Shown: positions 18,401 to 27,733, counted from the stretch's first letter. The stretch: DNA of 64,000 nucleotides from Calothrix sp. NIES-4105 (GCF_002368415.1 NZ_AP018290.1:665461-729460); one strand, 5' to 3'. Notes: a model not told the origin generated them from the sequence alone. Numbers and translations: made by a program.

Positions 18401-19243
18401 CAGTTCATCTTCACTCATCGCTGGTACAATTACACCTCTAGCTGCAATTACCTGATTTAGGGCTGGGTGTCTTTGCGTTTCCCCTAGAAAATCGCTCCGC
18501 AGGGTAATAATTACAGATACATAACCAGCACTGTCGCTTGCTGCATGAATTAAATTATCAATAAATATTTGTCGCTCTTCTTTATCTTTGCATAGAGAAT
18601 AAACTTCTTCAAATTGGTCTACTAATATCACCAGTGGCGACACAGAAATACCTGGGAGGACATTTGCAATCCGCCGCAATCCATCATAACTACCACCGCT
18701 AGCTTCTTTCAATAACCCCTCAAATTCCTTAGTTTTCGCCGCAGGAATTGGGTCAAGCGTCGCCATCCGTGCCAAAACTGTCGCTAACGCTTCCACAGGA
18801 TGGCTTCCAGGAACAAGCACAGCCACCCGCGCTTGACTTTTACCAGGTATTGGACGTACTGCTAACTCTGGAATCAAACCCGCGCGCGCTAGGGAAGATT
18901 TACCAGAACCAGATGGTCCCAAAATTGGTAGTAAGCGTAATGGTGTTTCTGGTTGAATACTATTTTCATGGAGCCTGCGGAACAAATTCCATAACTTCTC
19001 AATTTGTTCTTCTCGTCCAAAATAGCGGTTAGAGTCTGATTCTTGAAACGCTAGTAACCCCTTGTAAGGATTGGCACCAATTTCCCCTGTGATTGTAGTT
19101 GTATCCTTTACAACAGTTTGCTCTACCTGGGAATGGTAGATGATAACCCTATTACCATTACCAGAGATAATAGCACTGCCGCTGACAGCACCTGGTTTAA
19201 TGTCAATGCTGCGGTTATCACTTAACATCCCGCTATCGCTCAT
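15401..19243 (-). CDS. nSTAND1 ATPase with 15 WD40 repeats
   Basis: A 1280-residue signalling ATPase. Residues 14-36 hold the GSAI-type glycine motif. The nSTAND1 domain starts NPYKGLLAF (about 58) with Walker A GPSGSGKSS (109-117) and Walker B LVILVDQFEE near 208. A single hydrophobic helix (FGVIGLVSGFAITTITTLVAA, about 540) suggests membrane anchoring. From about 620 there are 15 WD40 units of 40-42 residues, most with the core DGKTIVSG and VRMWN; at DNA level several units are nearly identical. The short C-terminal tail ends with a helix typical of such proteins. Partner of the CHAT protease downstream. The expected role is sensing a trigger with the propellers and activating CHAT; the trigger is unknown. 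Confidence 0.9.
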   Translation of the reverse strand: MSDSGMLSDNRSIDIKPGAVSGSAIISGNGNRVIIYHSQVEQTVVKDTTTITGEIGANPYKGLLAFQESDSNRYFGREEQIEKLWNLFRRLHENSIQPETPLRLLPILGPSGSGKSSLARAGLIPELAVRPIPGKSQARVAVLVPGSHPVEALATVLARMATLDPIPAAKTKEFEGLLKEASGGSYDGLRRIANVLPGISVSPLVILVDQFEEVYSLCKDKEERQIFIDNLIHAASDSAGYVSVIITLRSDFLGETQRHPALNQVIAARGVIVPAMSEDELRRAITKPAENAGHPLDEAVVALLLKDTEGREGALPLLQFALTRIWEGLKKGVEPVKTLENIGGVGGALAQEAQRIFDNLNDEEQKIARRVFLGLVQLGEGASDTRRRANVSSLVSYKEQPESVKRVIDRFANPGVRLVTVSSEQGIETAEVTHEALFANWGKMKEWLDSSRSDIRFGRRLEEAARIWEKNGRPEGSLWRPPDLDLLRKYELRARDNMAPLLLEFFNASKQAENNRKRLLRFGVIGLVSGFAITTITTLVAARQWQSAERGRVEQGTIVAKNMLSQYPVQGMVSAISLVGQSREPLLNFPNQSLLQSVKDALFSAVEISREKNLLEGHQGHVLSIAISRDGKTIVSGDTQGIIRMWNLEGQQIGQPFKGHQGRVISVAISRDGKTIVSGDTEGIIRMWNLEGRQIVQPFKGDQDRIDSVAISTDGKTIVSGGWDGTVRMWNREGRQIGQPFKGHQSWVQSVAISTDGKTIVSGHSDGTVTMWDQKGRQIGQPFKGHQGSVKSVAISTDGKTIVSGGEDWTVRMWNRNGQSLASPFKGHQGSVNSVAISTDGKTIVSGGEDWTVRMWNLKGKQINQLFKGHQGAVYSVAISTDGKTIFSGGDSTVRIWNPEGQKINQHFKSRRGKRGYVAISTDTKTIVSGDNDGIVRMWNREGRQIGQPFKAYQGQVSSVEISTNGQTIVSGDNDGTVRMWNREGRQIVQPFKAHQGRVQFIVISADGQTIVSVGDDGTVRMWNREGRQIGQPFKGHQGRVQFIVISADGQTIVSVGDDGTVRMWNREGRQIGQPFKGHQGEVYSVAISTDGKTIVSGHSDGTVTMWDQKGRQIGQPFKGHQGKVYSVAISTNGKTIVSGGEDWTVRMWNRNGQSLASPFKGHQREVYSVAISTDGQTIVSGGRDGTMRMWNREGRQIGQPFKGDDIGVVVSVAISTDGQTIASRSNFSNIMMWDIRLDSWLKIACERLRYHPVFKNPESNDEKEAKKTCEPYLRLVQKN

Positions 19244-19465
19244 AAACTTTTTCTCACAAATAATTTTCGCGCAGTCAAATAATTTTAGTCAAGTGAAGCT
19301 GAAGGTTTGTAACTTCAGACACAAGAGTAATTATCTACATATAGGCGCCAGTCAAAACAACTTATGCAATTTGTTCTGTATATAGATTGTATAAATAATT
19401 TCAATATAAAAATTTACTATAATTAGCCATATCTCGCACCTTTACTAGTAAACACGGTAAATTAA

Positions 19466-19740
19466 ACAGGACTTACGATATTGTCACAAAACCTCGGTGG
19501 TGCGTGACGCTACAAGTCTTATAATTATGCCCAAATTCCTCATAAGCGTCACGCACCCTACACTTGAATGTCGCTTACTTAAGCATTCAAAAAGTTGATT
19601 GTAGGTTGGGTGGAGGAACGGAACCCAACAAATTTTCTTGCTGGCACGTTGGGTTCCGCAAAGCCTCCACCCAACCTACGATTGTTAAGTAAGTGCCATT
19701 CCACCCTACACTTTTAATGTGCCGGTTGCGTAAGTCCTGT
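19466..19740. mobile_element. MITE-like element, family 3
   Basis: Terminal inverted repeats ACAGGACTTACG and CGTAAGTCCTGT flanked by TAA on each side, with an inner long hairpin at 19601-19680 (arms starting GTAGGTTGGGTGGAGG). No protein is encoded. A piece of the hairpin recurs near 29324. Confidence 0.65.
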
Positions 19741-19799
19741 TAAAGAAAAATACTATGAAATATACCCAAAATTATTTCTGTGTTTGAATTATATTTTAG

Positions 19800-19880
19800 C
19801 AAATATGTCAATCAGTCTTTTGACATATTCTGGTTGTTTTTTTATAACTAACTAAACTACTAACATTCGCACGACGACCT
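19800..19880 (-). pseudogene. Short nSTAND1 gene fragment
   Basis: About 80 bp matching 18007-18090 inside the nSTAND1 gene with scattered mismatches (for example CTAACATTCGCACGACGAC in both). It is a scrap of a second, lost copy of that gene. Confidence 0.65.
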
Positions 19881-20551
19881 AATAAGTCAAATATAATACT
19901 TTTACTGTCTTATAAATCTATATTTTTAAACTAACTTTTAAGGTGGTTCATTTGTACAAACCACACGATTTCTTGCGGGCGCCAGCATGACTTGGAGGGT
20001 GCAAAACACTCGGAGTTCAATGACTCACAACTTGGGTTATTATCTGGTAGCCCCTTGATATAACTGCACGTGCATTTAATGGCGCCACCATCTACCCAAC
20101 TCCATAAGCTTTTTCAATCAACGATTCCATAATACAGTAGTATCAATACTCTTTTTATCTAAAGGCAACTAGTACTTAAATACTGAATGCAGATGCTATA
20201 CACTGTTTAACGGCGCCACTTTAATTTACCCAACTCCATAAGCTTTCTCAATCAAAGTTAAAAGGGAAGCAGTGTATAATTAGGTCGTATCAAAACAGCC
20301 ACAAACGACCTTTGTTTAGCAACTAATGTTCCTACGTAAATTACAATACTTAAAATGAATAAAAATTTAATTATCCATATTTGTAGATTGGCGCCCTTAT
20401 AACTATTATTGAGCGGGTGTAGGACATAAAGCACGGTTCATAGCAAAATTTAAGTACTTAGATATTAAACATGTAAATATATCGGCTCCTCTAAAGTACT
20501 GGCACTGTTACCTTGAGTATCTAGATACTTAAATGTCTAAGTAGTTAGGCA

Positions 20552-21481
20552 CTAGTCCTTAAAATTTCCATTCAGAAACCTATCCATACTACGCTCTGCC
20601 AAAGCCGCAATCGTTAAAGAAGGATTGGTACAAGCTGTAGAACCAGGGATGAAGGCGCCATCAACAACAAACAAGTTAGAATAGCCATGAACTCGCCCTT
20701 CCGGATTACACACGGCGCCGATTGTTGCGCCACCAAGGGGATGACCTGTTATACCCGTATCAGGAGGTTGGGCTAAAGTTGTACCATTAACTTGATTAAA
20801 CCGTTGGTAAGTATCGAGAGCAGCATTTTGGATTTTCTGATTGTTAGCTGAATTTTTAGGCCAAACTAAATTAGTTATTTGTTTAGAAACATCATATGTA
20901 AAATACCCCTCTGGCTGACCAAGTGCAAGACTAAAAACATTATAGGCGCCTTCGGGGAGACCAGGGAGAGGAAATTGTTGGATTACAACAGGAGAAATTG
21001 GATTGTCAAAATCCTCAATTGCGATGGCAGCAGGTCCACCTTGCGTAGGGTTAGTTTGTCCAGATGTAACAACAAGTCCAAGAGCATCTCCATTGTTTCC
21101 CCATAACTTACCTACTTGGTCGTTTAAACGTCGCAATTTGCCATTATTTTTAGCGCGCAGTAATAGTTCAGTAGTTCCAATGGAACCAGCCGCTAAAAAT
21201 AAATAGCGACAAACAATTGTTTTTTTATCAACAACAACTCCCTGTTCGTTGATTTGGTTGCAAATAATTCGGAAACGGTTATTATCAGATTCCTCTATTT
21301 CCGTGACTACATGTAGAGCTCGTATTTGCACATAACCAGTCGATAAAGCCATTTTAAGGTAGTTGCGGTCTAAACTTTGTTTTGCTCCACTGTTGATACC
21401 ATAAAGTACCTCACCTACAATCGCGCTTGGGACTTTCTTTCCAGCGATTTCCTGACGAACACTTAAAAAGAATTCGCGCCG
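20552..21481 (-). pseudogene. N-terminally truncated GMC-family oxidoreductase
   Basis: The C-terminal half of a GMC (cholesterol oxidase-like) flavoenzyme. Conserved pieces are KQSLDRNYL, FLAAGSIGTTELLL, TGHPLGGA with the catalytic His, VVDGAFIP and NPSLTIAALAER. Homology is open upstream of the first Met (21352) back to about 21481 (EIAGKKVPSAI), then an in-frame TAA ends it. The FAD-binding N-terminal Rossmann part is missing, so the gene is a remnant and cannot bind FAD normally. It lies at the edge of the second DUF4157/AAA+ block. Confidence 0.8.
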
Positions 21482-21711
21482 ACAATTAAAAATAAATTAT
21501 TGAGTACATAAAGTGTGAAAATTTTAACAGTTGTCGTAACTTGTGTTTTATCGTCATGTCTAATCTTAGAGATATTGAAATTCAAAGCATAGACCATTTG
21601 GGTATAGTCGCAGGAATTATAGATGCGCTCTTGCTTAGTAGATATTATTAATGAATTAGTAGGGCAAGACCCACAAGAAAAAGTTAGTGCTGGGCACTCA
21701 TAGCAAATCAT
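21463..21711 (-). other. Cysteine-rich short ORF, possibly a SPASM-like remnant
   Basis: An 82-residue frame with cysteines at 3, 6, 13, 16 and 34 (CYEC, CGSC). The spacing recalls the end of a radical-SAM/SPASM protein, but no ribosome-binding site or radical-SAM core is present. It overlaps the broken end of the GMC fragment. It may be a fragment joined there by rearrangement, or chance. 21712-21874 shows nothing I recognise. Confidence 0.2.
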
Positions 21712-21874
21712 GCATAAGTCAATATAATCTATTTTTCGCTAAAATTTAAGATTAATTTTGAATTTATTGTATATCTCGCTACAGATTTTCGTGATTTGCT
21801 TTTATTGAAAGAAATTTTGTGATTTACTGAATATTTTCCGAACGCATTCAATCCCACTCGCACCGACATCCGCT

Positions 21875-23317
21875 TCACTCACCCCTTGGGGTCCAGTGTA
21901 GAGCATTTACCGTGAACTGGAACGAGCCGTCATCCAGCAAGTATATTGTGATGTCTAGCACCTCAATTGTGATCATACTTATGAACGTAGGCTTGTAGTC
22001 TCCATACTTCACCACCCAACCATCACCTTGTATTTGACCTCTCAACCCCACCAACCTCATCGGTCCCTTCTGCTTACGGGCTAGTTGTTTCTCGTTAAAC
22101 GTCAAAATCTGATCGTTACTTCTCAATATATCGTCCGCAAGATGGAAAATTTCTGATGGCAAATACTGACGATCTAGAACAGTGTGTATTGGCTTATCCT
22201 CATTCCTGGCTGCTATGTTTTCTATCTCATCCTGACCCCCCACGTGATCTGCCTCCTCGTTCTCTATCGCACCATTAAGCGCTATGGATAGGTTGGCAGT
22301 CGTGACTCGGTTAGTATCCGCTGGCAGCCATTCGCCCTGATTCCAAAAATGTCCCTCTTGACCTTTTCCATTATCCTCCCATTGATGCCATTGATTCAAT
22401 TCCCACCACCCTTGTATCCACGTAAAGCTATCATCGGTCACCTGTTCCTTCCCTTTGCCCAGAGTCAAGCCACTTGGAGCGCGTAAAACTCTCCCTCCCC
22501 CTCTCTGCTGCACTACATGGGTCAACTCATGCGCCAACAACTCCTGTCCGCCACGACTCCCTGGATTATATTCCCCCTGGCGAAAGAACACATCCTGCCC
22601 CGTTGTAAACGCCTTAGCTTGTATCGATTGATTCAACTGGTCAGCCCGAACATCCGTATGAACCTTCACCCCACTAAAATCAGCCCCAAACGCCTGTTCC
22701 ATCGGTTTTCGGATATTGTCCGCGAGGGGTTGTCCGCTACCTCTTGCCTGGTTTATGGAGGCTTCTAAGTCCGGCGCCGCAGTCATCTGGGTATTAGCTT
22801 GAAGTTGAACAACTGGCTTCATCATTAGCTCTTCTTCATCTGGCGCCTGACGCTGCACAGTCTGACTTTGAGCCGATTCTACGGATGCAGGTGCATTAAT
22901 TTGTTGCACAACCTGCCGCGCGACTTTATCAGCTTCTCGTTCGTATTCACTCCCCGGTTCTCCAATTGTCAGCTTTGCCTGTACGTCGGGTTGCTGTCTT
23001 GAAGCAGATGGCACGAGTTCCCTACTATGCTGCATCTGTTGCATTACCCGTTGTACGTAGCTATTGCCGTACTGCCGTTGCAACTGTAACAGCAATTGCC
23101 GATTAGAGGATAGTTGATTAGCCTTTGTGCGATTTAAAATAGCAGCGTGGGCGCCTGGGTTAGGAATGTTAGCCATCCGGGATATTTGCTGCATCTGTGG
23201 TTGACGCTGCGGTATAAAGGCGCCTTGTTCAGCTAATACTTTTGTTTCCTCCAACCCAGCCTGCTGCACGTGATGTGTCTTACTATGCTTTGAATTTTCG
23301 TGCTTCTCTTTGTTCAT
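21875..23317 (-). CDS. DUF4157 effector, 480 residues, unknown C-terminus
   Basis: Residues 1-270 are nearly identical to the 779-residue protein at 8584-10923, with the zinc-type HELTH at 263-267. The C-terminal 195 residues are unrelated to that protein: a Trp-rich segment (FTWIQGWWELNQWHQW), a charged middle, and a strand-rich end. I recognise no family. It is 11 bp downstream of the intact AAA+ gene and likely cotranscribed with it, so it sits at the end of the eCIS operon where cargo genes are common. Fixed leader plus variable tail points to a cargo-loading function for the leader. Confidence 0.72.
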   Translation of the reverse strand: MNKEKHENSKHSKTHHVQQAGLEETKVLAEQGAFIPQRQPQMQQISRMANIPNPGAHAAILNRTKANQLSSNRQLLLQLQRQYGNSYVQRVMQQMQHSRELVPSASRQQPDVQAKLTIGEPGSEYEREADKVARQVVQQINAPASVESAQSQTVQRQAPDEEELMMKPVVQLQANTQMTAAPDLEASINQARGSGQPLADNIRKPMEQAFGADFSGVKVHTDVRADQLNQSIQAKAFTTGQDVFFRQGEYNPGSRGGQELLAHELTHVVQQRGGGRVLRAPSGLTLGKGKEQVTDDSFTWIQGWWELNQWHQWEDNGKGQEGHFWNQGEWLPADTNRVTTANLSIALNGAIENEEADHVGGQDEIENIAARNEDKPIHTVLDRQYLPSEIFHLADDILRSNDQILTFNEKQLARKQKGPMRLVGLRGQIQGDGWVVKYGDYKPTFISMITIEVLDITIYLLDDGSFQFTVNALHWTPRGE

Positions 23318-23328
23318 AATGAACTTCC

Positions 23329-25431
23329 CTATTTAAAAGTAAAGTCTTCCTCGTGTAATAACCGTCCCATTTTCATAAACTCCCGCTTAGTTGCCTGAAG
23401 TAAATGTTTCATAGTTATACATTCACCATCTTCAATAGCCATAAAAGCTGCGGCAACGGCTATATTACGAATTTCACCCCCCGCAACTTGAAACTTTTGC
23501 GCCATTAATTTTAAATCTACGTCTTGAGATAGTGGCGCAAATTTCGGAAATATGTTCTCCCAAATTTGTAATCGATAATGTGTTTCTGGTTCGGGAAACT
23601 TAATTATAAAACGAATACGCCTGGTGAATGCTGCATCTAAATTTTGGCTTAAGTTAGTTGTCAGAATTGTAATACCTTCATACTCCTCCATTTTTTGCAA
23701 TAGGTAAGCTACTTCTAAGTTGGCATAACGGTCATGAGCATCTTTTACTTCAGAGCGTTTGCCAAATATCGCGTCTGCTTCATCAAATAATAAAATCGCG
23801 TTGGCGTTTTCTGCTGCTGCAAAAACTCGCTCTAAATTTTTCTCAGTTTCACCAATATATTTACTAACAATTTGTGATAAATCTATTTTATATAGTTCTA
23901 ATTCTAATTCATTGGCAATGATTTGTGCTGCCATTGTTTTACCAGTTCCAGGTGAACCAGAAAACAGTACATTAATACCTTTGCCTAAAGAAAGTTTGTT
24001 TTCAAACCCCCATTGTTGGTAAACGAGACGATGATGTTTTACTTGGTTGCAAATGTCTCGCAGTTGTGTTAATGCGTTAGTTGGTAATATAATATCATTC
24101 CAAGTATGCTGTAACGGTACTTTACGCGCTAATGAGGTTAAATCGCACCATGACTGCGCGCGCGATGCGGCAAACAAATCTTGAATATTTGCTTGTGGGT
24201 TGGTTTGATGCTGATTTTTACGAACTTGATTAGTGGCAGTAGTTATTGCCATATCAATTTGTTCTGGTGTCAGTTGAAAACGTTCGCTTAAAATATCAAT
24301 ATTTTCTGCTTCTAATGTAATACCTATTTTTGCCAAGGAATCCGACCAATAAGCACGACGTTGAGCAAATTCTGGTATGGTAAATTCTATTGTGATAGTA
24401 TTGTCTAAGTTCCATACTTGTTTACCTGCTAAAATAATTATTCCTTTATATGACTTCAAAGCAGCTAGCAATTGCAAATACACATAATATTGGTCGCGGT
24501 GAAGCAATGGGTCTAATCCAGTTAAATATAGAATTGCATTATGCCATTTTGCTTCACGAAAAAGTAATTTTAGCGTTGTCTCAAAATCTATTTTCTGTTG
24601 CAGTGCTAAAGATAAATCAAAAGTTATAAGAGATACACTCAAATAGCTTGCTATTGCTTCGGCTGTACGTTTTTTCCCGACTCCATGTAAACCATAAAAA
24701 TAAAGCTGGAGCGGTGTTTGAGATTTTTTATATTCTTTGGTCAGTGTTTCTAGGGTCTGCTTGGTTGCTATATCTAAAGGTAGCTGTTCTAAAGAAGTTT
24801 CTGGTGATAAAAGTTGGCTAAACTGTTTTAATCGTGAATCAAGTTCTGTTGACCCCAAAAGTAGGCGAATAATGTGTTCGTCAAGTTTAAGATAATGAGC
24901 TAAAAGAGGTGGTTGAATTTGCTGAGGGTCGGGAATTAATTGAAGTATCCCTAGTCGAATTAATGGAGCATCGGGTGCAAAATGAACCCGTCGATTTAAT
25001 TTTTCTTTGACTGAAGTACAAAGTATATTTAGAGTTAAATCTATACTAGGTCGCTTGCGGGTAACATCATCTTGAAGATAGGCGAATATTTTTTCATATT
25101 TTAGGTCAAGTTCTGATGCTAAAGCACTAATTATAATAGCAATATCAAATAGCGATAAATTAAATTTTGTAATTAATTGCAGGCTAATATCTAAGTTACT
25201 AATGGACGCAAAAAGTAACTCTAACCCACTGGTGTCAAAATCACTATAAAGTGACGTTTCTGGTTCGCTTTTTAGGGCAGATTCTACGTCATTCTCATTA
25301 ATGTAAAGTCCTTGGTAAGGGTCAGTTACAGTAATTGAACCGTCAGCTTTTGCTAATGACGATACTGCAATATCAAGAAGTTTATCAAAAGCTCTTAATA
25401 GCTGTAATAGTTCTTCAATATAGTTACTCAT
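23329..25431 (-). CDS. eCIS AAA+ ATPase (Pvc15/Afp15-like)
   Basis: A 700-residue ATPase with two AAA modules. The first has a degenerate P-loop GLHGVGKKRT (247-256) where Lys-Lys-Arg-Thr replaces GK[ST]; the second is canonical, GSPGTGKT (492-499), with Walker B LLFDEAD (547-553) and sensor-like TTNLSQNLDAAFTRR. ATPases of this layout are standard eCIS members and are needed for particle assembly or cargo handling in characterised systems. The ATG at 25431 lacks a strong Shine-Dalgarno. It is followed closely by a DUF4157 gene. Two degraded copies exist in the window (10935-12471 and pieces at 27734-27775 and 28486-28794). Confidence 0.88.
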   Translation of the reverse strand: MSNYIEELLQLLRAFDKLLDIAVSSLAKADGSITVTDPYQGLYINENDVESALKSEPETSLYSDFDTSGLELLFASISNLDISLQLITKFNLSLFDIAIIISALASELDLKYEKIFAYLQDDVTRKRPSIDLTLNILCTSVKEKLNRRVHFAPDAPLIRLGILQLIPDPQQIQPPLLAHYLKLDEHIIRLLLGSTELDSRLKQFSQLLSPETSLEQLPLDIATKQTLETLTKEYKKSQTPLQLYFYGLHGVGKKRTAEAIASYLSVSLITFDLSLALQQKIDFETTLKLLFREAKWHNAILYLTGLDPLLHRDQYYVYLQLLAALKSYKGIIILAGKQVWNLDNTITIEFTIPEFAQRRAYWSDSLAKIGITLEAENIDILSERFQLTPEQIDMAITTATNQVRKNQHQTNPQANIQDLFAASRAQSWCDLTSLARKVPLQHTWNDIILPTNALTQLRDICNQVKHHRLVYQQWGFENKLSLGKGINVLFSGSPGTGKTMAAQIIANELELELYKIDLSQIVSKYIGETEKNLERVFAAAENANAILLFDEADAIFGKRSEVKDAHDRYANLEVAYLLQKMEEYEGITILTTNLSQNLDAAFTRRIRFIIKFPEPETHYRLQIWENIFPKFAPLSQDVDLKLMAQKFQVAGGEIRNIAVAAAFMAIEDGECITMKHLLQATKREFMKMGRLLHEEDFTFK

Positions 25432-25847
25432 GGGCGAACTGCCTCACAACTAAATATGAAAGTTTTCTGACCTGATATATTTTTATTAAAAAGTTCAAAC
25501 TCTGTATTAATATAAGTTTTGGTAGGCTGTAGAATCAAATCCCCCCAACCCTCCCCTTAATAAGCTACTGTGTACACACAAATTCTTCAAAGTTGCTTAA
25601 GTACGGGATAACTCTTAACTTTCCCCTCTTACTTTGTGCCCTTTGTGACCTTTGTGGTTCATAAAAGGAAAAACCACAAAGACACAAAGAACACAAAGAG
25701 AGAATACGAGAAAAATAAAAAGATGTGTGTAGGGGGATCAAAAGTTTTGGTGGTAAAGATTATTACCACAGAGGCGCAGAGGGCACGGAGGTAGAGACAT
25801 CTTGCCCACCCCTGTATACTAATTATTAGAGTATATTAAAAAATCCG
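25432..25847. other. Intergenic region with CACAAAG repeats
   Basis: No gene. An imperfect inverted repeat of ACAAAG-rich units occurs at about 25635-25705, of the kind found between many cyanobacterial genes. A similar block occurs at 62580-62630. The region may end the GH13 transcript or carry a promoter for the AAA+ gene; nothing clear is visible. Confidence 0.5.
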
Positions 25848-27695
25848 TTATTGAGATAAAATCAACGCACTGTAAGGAGCAATCCCAACATTGCCTCGAC
25901 AAGGCATATGATCAAGATCACCTGAATCGGTCTGACCTGCTGTTGTGGTATACCCGCCAAAATTACCGAAGTACGTATCATACCCTTTCCAATCACTATT
26001 AAATCGCACCCACCAAGTTCCCGGATGTGGAAAACCGATACTGTAGGAGCTATACGCGCGATTGCTAAAGTTAACGACCACGACCACATCATCTCCAGCA
26101 CCACCGTTCTCCCAGCGATGGAAGGCAATCACCTTATCGTTGTTATTTACGTGGAACACATTAACGTGCTGACCTTGAAGACCACGGGTGTTATTATACC
26201 AATTACGCCGCAAGCGAATCAGGCTTTGATAGAGGTCGTGGATGCCGCCAAATTTACTCAAGTTGCTCCAATCCATTGGTACGTTATCATGCCAAGACCC
26301 CCAGGAAAGGAATTCCTGCCCCATAAAAATCATCGGAATTCCGGGAGATGTTAGGGTGAGAACGGCGCCTAAAGTTGAGCGCTTTTTAGCAAACCAACTA
26401 TCAGCACGACCGGGATCAATTGCTTCTGGCAAACGCACCTTATGGTTAATTTCGGCAACTTCATCATGGTTTTCTGAGTAGATGATTCGCGTCAGCGCAT
26501 TGGTTCCAAACCGTTGCTCGATTGCATCCTTCACGCTGTACATATCACGCCCAGAGTCGCTAGGATTAACTAAAGCGTTACGAATTGCCCAGTAGAAAAA
26601 GCTACCCCACTGAGAATCAAAGCTTGCACCACCTGCCCCAGTATCAAAGTTTAGCCATTCATTGCCTTGAAGGTCTTCTGCAATTGTAATTTTCCAAGGT
26701 TGACGGCTATTAATTTCATTATTGAGCCATTGCATCAGGCTCCAACCATCAGGTAGGTCATGAGCCGGATCGTTGTTGTTGCCGTAAACGTTGCGAATAT
26801 TGACCGTTGAATCAAATCGCAAACCATCGACTTGGTACTCTTCTAGCCACATCAAAACATTATCCCGGATGTATTGGCGTACTTCAGGTCGTCCGAAGTC
26901 GGGGCGATCACCAAAGGCTGTGTTCCGGCGCCAGTCGTTGTAGAAGTAGATACCACCGCCACCAGAGTGCGACCATCCATCTATTCGCCATAATGCCGTG
27001 TCCAAGTCGTCAGGTCCCCAATGGTTGTAAACTACATCCAGCAGTAGAGCAATTCCTTTGGCATGAACGGCTTTAACAAAATTCTTAAAGTCGGTATTGG
27101 TACCGTAGCTACTTTCAATATCGAAGGGAAGTGCTGGATTGTATCCTAATGATGTTTTTCCGGGGAAGCCATAAATGGGGAGCAACTCGATGGCGTTAAT
27201 TCCCAATTCTTGCAAATAGTCTATTTTCTTGAGAATGTCATCGAAATTTCCGGGTGTACCATCATTGTTGAGATCGTAGAATGAGCCAACGTGTAATTCG
27301 TAAATCACCAGTTCGTTCCACGACGGCATATGAAAGTAGTTTGTACCCCAATCAAACTCTTTTGAAGTAATATAGCCATTACCGCGATCATTCTCCACTC
27401 GCTTGGCATAGGGATCGGTTCGCCAAATAGGTTCAGATAAAAAAGGGCTATGAATCAAATACCGATACTGCTGGCCTTCAAGAGCGCCATTAACATCAAC
27501 TGACCAGTATCCATTTCCCTCAGAAACGAGGGGATTAGCAGTTTTTGACCAATTGTTAAAGTCTCCGACAACATAAACCTGAGTTGCGAATTTCGCCCAA
27601 ACCCGAAATGCGGCACCTCCTGGGATTTGGATTGCTCCCATACCAGGATGAGAGGAAATAACAGGGTTTGAAGTTTTTGGAGTAGTAAGAACCAT
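25848..27695 (-). CDS. GH13 alpha-glucan enzyme with CBM48 (branching-enzyme/trehalohydrolase-like)
   Basis: A 615-residue enzyme. Residues about 25-90 are a CBM48-type domain (VYVVGDFNNWS). The GH13 barrel follows with the usual motifs: DVVYNHWG, nucleophile Asp in DGLRFDS, acid Glu in TIAEDLQG, and ENHDE. A C-terminal beta domain closes the protein. It acts on alpha-1,4 glucans; branching, debranching or hydrolysis cannot be separated by eye. AAGGAAA precedes the ATG. Placement between the fibre and ATPase genes of the eCIS is unusual for a glycogen enzyme; together with the GH16 gene it may be cargo, or a passenger of a rearrangement, since AAA+ scraps lie on both sides of the neighbouring gene. 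Confidence 0.85.
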   Translation of the reverse strand: MVLTTPKTSNPVISSHPGMGAIQIPGGAAFRVWAKFATQVYVVGDFNNWSKTANPLVSEGNGYWSVDVNGALEGQQYRYLIHSPFLSEPIWRTDPYAKRVENDRGNGYITSKEFDWGTNYFHMPSWNELVIYELHVGSFYDLNNDGTPGNFDDILKKIDYLQELGINAIELLPIYGFPGKTSLGYNPALPFDIESSYGTNTDFKNFVKAVHAKGIALLLDVVYNHWGPDDLDTALWRIDGWSHSGGGGIYFYNDWRRNTAFGDRPDFGRPEVRQYIRDNVLMWLEEYQVDGLRFDSTVNIRNVYGNNNDPAHDLPDGWSLMQWLNNEINSRQPWKITIAEDLQGNEWLNFDTGAGGASFDSQWGSFFYWAIRNALVNPSDSGRDMYSVKDAIEQRFGTNALTRIIYSENHDEVAEINHKVRLPEAIDPGRADSWFAKKRSTLGAVLTLTSPGIPMIFMGQEFLSWGSWHDNVPMDWSNLSKFGGIHDLYQSLIRLRRNWYNNTRGLQGQHVNVFHVNNNDKVIAFHRWENGGAGDDVVVVVNFSNRAYSSYSIGFPHPGTWWVRFNSDWKGYDTYFGNFGGYTTTAGQTDSGDLDHMPCRGNVGIAPYSALILSQ

Positions 27696-27733
27696 GAATA
27701 AATTTCCTTACTTAGAAACAGGTTTTAGTAAAA

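Larger units (their letters stand above)
19244..20551. other. 1.3-kb intergenic region rich in repeats
   Basis: No convincing gene. It holds a MITE-like unit (19466-19740), a short degraded match to the nSTAND1 gene (19800-19880), and two copies of a 40-bp motif next to GGCGCC (20081-20120 and 20212-20255). The second copy lies between 9-bp inverted repeats TATACACTG and CAGTGTATA (20197-20278). The rest is AT-rich. Confidence 0.6.

Noticed and set aside
15401..19243. Possible CRISPR-like array because of regular about 126-bp periodicity
   Set aside because: The period equals one WD40 unit and the sequence is coding; repeats are not separated by unique spacers.
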